A DNA stretch of 64,000 bases from Fusarium oxysporum f. sp. lycopersici 4287 (Eukaryota; Ascomycota; Sordariomycetes; Hypocreales; Nectriaceae): NCBI RefSeq assembly GCF_000149955.1, contig NW_017264845.1, forward strand, positions 67,472 to 131,471, given 5' to 3'. Made by a program: the position numbers and the translations under genes. How positions within the stretch are numbered: the stretch's first letter is position 1; each line of letters begins with the position of its first letter. Under the pieces are notes generated by a model, which was not told where the DNA came from, made no database searches, and saw nothing but the letters and a program-made list of their open reading frames with translations. This document shows, piece by piece, positions 62,332 through 64,000 of the stretch.

Positions 62332-63084
62332 ATGGCAGAAGCAAATAGAGAAATGAACTATTCTGAGGCAGCCGACGCCGATTACCGGCTATTTCCAGAG
62401 TGTGACGCACGCATTGGGCTCGACTGGGACACCTCCGGTCTCCAACTTGGCCAAACTGGCGTTGAGCACATTCCATGGATCCCCTTTGATGATCATCTAC
62501 AACTCATCGCAGACTGGGAGGCCCAAACCCTGACAGAATATGCCATTCTCAACAGTACGGGGCCTCTTCTTGCAGATCTTGCGGCGCCTGGACTCGATGC
62601 GTTTACCATCATTCAATCACTTGATCAGCAATTGTCCAACGGCCCTTCATCATCTGGAGCTGAGAAAATCATACCGAGTCTGGGTAGCACGTCCTCGCCT
62701 TTCATGAACGATAGCAGGGTCCCGTTGACACTTTCCATGTCTCGGAACAGTCAGCATGACCTTTCACATACCAAGAGAGTGAAAACGTTGGATGAATTGC
62801 CGAATGAGCTCAAATTTCTCATTAGCCGCAGAATGGAGCGCCAACCTTGGGACATGATTCACATGGACTACAACTTAATATTTGGGGATGCGACTAAGAA
62901 GGCGTTGGAAATGCGTTTTTCGAGGCTTCGATCAAACAACCCGAATGTCCGAAGACTCTTTCAGAACGAGAAGTCTTTTATGCCAATCAAATTCTACTCG
63001 GATCACGGAAATCTTGAAACAGCGAGTGTGGACTCGGGCAGTGCCATTTCTGGCGTCAAAGATTACTACAATCAGAGCTCTTAG
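62332..63084 (+). CDS. HTH (Myb/SANT-like) regulator, paralogue of the 50.3-kb gene, 250 aa
   Basis: ATG at 62332. N-terminal about 140 residues are acidic with hydrophobic clusters (VEHIPWIPFDDHLQLIADWE), typical of a transactivation or interaction region. Residues about 150-207 match the helical domain of the 50285 gene: LDELPNELKFLISRRMERQP then WDMIHMDYNLIFGDATKKAL, EMRFSRLR and NVRRLF. Shared signature W-x2-I-x(10)-G-x5-K-x-[AT]-L-x-[MV]-R-F-x-R-L. It lacks the P-L-x-E-V repeats. Predicted DNA-binding regulator. Single exon. Confidence 0.6.
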   Translation: MAEANREMNYSEAADADYRLFPECDARIGLDWDTSGLQLGQTGVEHIPWIPFDDHLQLIADWEAQTLTEYAILNSTGPLLADLAAPGLDAFTIIQSLDQQLSNGPSSSGAEKIIPSLGSTSSPFMNDSRVPLTLSMSRNSQHDLSHTKRVKTLDELPNELKFLISRRMERQPWDMIHMDYNLIFGDATKKALEMRFSRLRSNNPNVRRLFQNEKSFMPIKFYSDHGNLETASVDSGSAISGVKDYYNQSS

Positions 63085-64000
63085 GGATAGCAATACTTAT
63101 GTTTTATGTTCAAGTATGGAGAAATTGTGGCTGAGCAAAGTTCTGCAAGCTCTTGTGATTGTATCACTCACATTAACCCGCCATCTAACAGGCCAATTCG
63201 GCATTCTTGAGTAGCTAAGGTGGACTTTCTCCAGGTGTCACATTTCATGACTCCCTTCGTCCGATAAACAATCAACGTACCTCGTATAACATACGTACTG
63301 GCAAGATGTTGGCCTCCTGCAGTTGGCTGTTATGAATCACCAACACCTTCAGGATGACAATCCTTGCAGGATCCGAAACCTGGAACTTCATATGATCCAG
63401 AGTCGAGGGGTTGGGGAAGAACAAAGTTTCTCAACACCGTTACCATTAGTGGGCCGCCACCTACTTAACCCAATGATGAAAAAGTCCACTCCACCATAAC
63501 CACTCCACTGGGACCGGACGATGTCCCGGGGCCAGTGCGTTGTCTGGGAGAGGTAATGAGGGTTACGCTATCGTATCGGTGATCGTCTCTTGAACACTTT
63601 TGGTTTTCGTCATAGTTGCCCTGTCATGTAATATGCGTGGTTCCCATTACAGATAATGGAGAGAAAACGGAGAATTGCTGTAATGTCATGCCTGACAACA
63701 TCAGCAAAAGACTAGGGTTATTTGAGCGGTTGATCCGCAAGCCCCTTGAGGTCTGCGCTTGCCATGTCTCATCGATAACACGATATCTGCCCCCCCCTCC
63801 CTCCGGTCCCGACGGATTATTCTTCCAGATTTCTGTGTGAAGGGCTCTGTGTTTATGCGCTATCCTTAAGCATCTACCTGTTAAAATTTGTGTATCTGTC
63901 GCGTCGGGCGCCGAGCTCTTCTGAAGCATGGACAGGCAGAACGAATGCGCTGTCTTGTCTGAGACAGAGCATGAAAGGGTATGTACCCCCTATATGGATT
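63085..64000. other. Intergenic to window end, no supported gene
   Basis: Short ORFs on both strands after 63600 overlap each other and have no recognised content. Any gene here would continue beyond the window. Confidence 0.4.

Overview
The window looks like accessory or lineage-variable chromosome of a filamentous ascomycete, possibly a Sordariomycete; that rank is a low-confidence guess. Reasons: genes are interrupted by short spliceosomal introns (mostly 44-98 bp, GT...CTAAC/CTGAC...AG), the families are typical of filamentous fungi (Pth11-like 7TM receptor, 2EXR protein, MADS-box regulator, patatin with RING finger, ferric reductase, sugar porter, Ser/Thr-rich secreted protein, F-box/LRR proteins), and there are a decayed Tad-type LINE and a TA-flanked MITE. 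No rRNA, tRNA, CRISPR or bacterial operon structure was seen. Gene density is low, orphan genes dominate and several loci look frameshifted.

Layout. 0-5.5 kb: three minus-strand genes, one a Ulp1-type (C48) cysteine protease with a coiled-coil tail, bracketed by a 15-bp direct repeat. 5.5-18 kb: mainly orphan genes, including a duplicated W-D-D-x-W protein with an AT-hook-like tail and a protein with a degenerate PHD-like Cys/His cluster. 18-23 kb: one gene for a giant (about 1650 aa) coiled-coil protein. 23-25.3 kb: an orphan gene and a three-exon ferric reductase-like gene. 25.3-28.6 kb: gene-poor, with a probable pseudogene. 28.7-31.7 kb: AT-rich block with a SET-domain methyltransferase, a conserved secreted-type protein lacking a signal peptide, a MITE and a small ORF. 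32-41 kb: F-box protein, orphan, sugar porter, RING-patatin phospholipase. 41-47.5 kb: AT-flanked genes for a secreted protein, a Pth11-like receptor, a Pho80/PCL-like cyclin, a chromo-shadow miniprotein, two membrane proteins and a small secreted protein. 47.9-56.1 kb: second F-box protein, a helix-turn-helix regulator, a secreted protein, a MADS-box factor, a Cys-pair miniprotein, a membrane protein and an HST3/4-like sirtuin. 57-59 kb: LINE relic. 59.8-63.1 kb: a small two-exon gene, a 2EXR protein and a paralogue of the helix-turn-helix regulator.

How the genes relate: no metabolic cluster is evident. Two themes stand out. Ferric reductase and patatin-like genes are both recurrent cargo of fungal Starship elements, although no captain recombinase is visible here. 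Chromatin, DNA-binding or modifier-type proteins are also unusually frequent for 64 kb (SET, chromo-shadow, sirtuin, PHD-like, Ulp1, MADS, two HTH proteins). Where exons were joined, the model was chosen because it restores one reading frame and, in several cases, a family motif across the junction; none is confirmed by transcripts.
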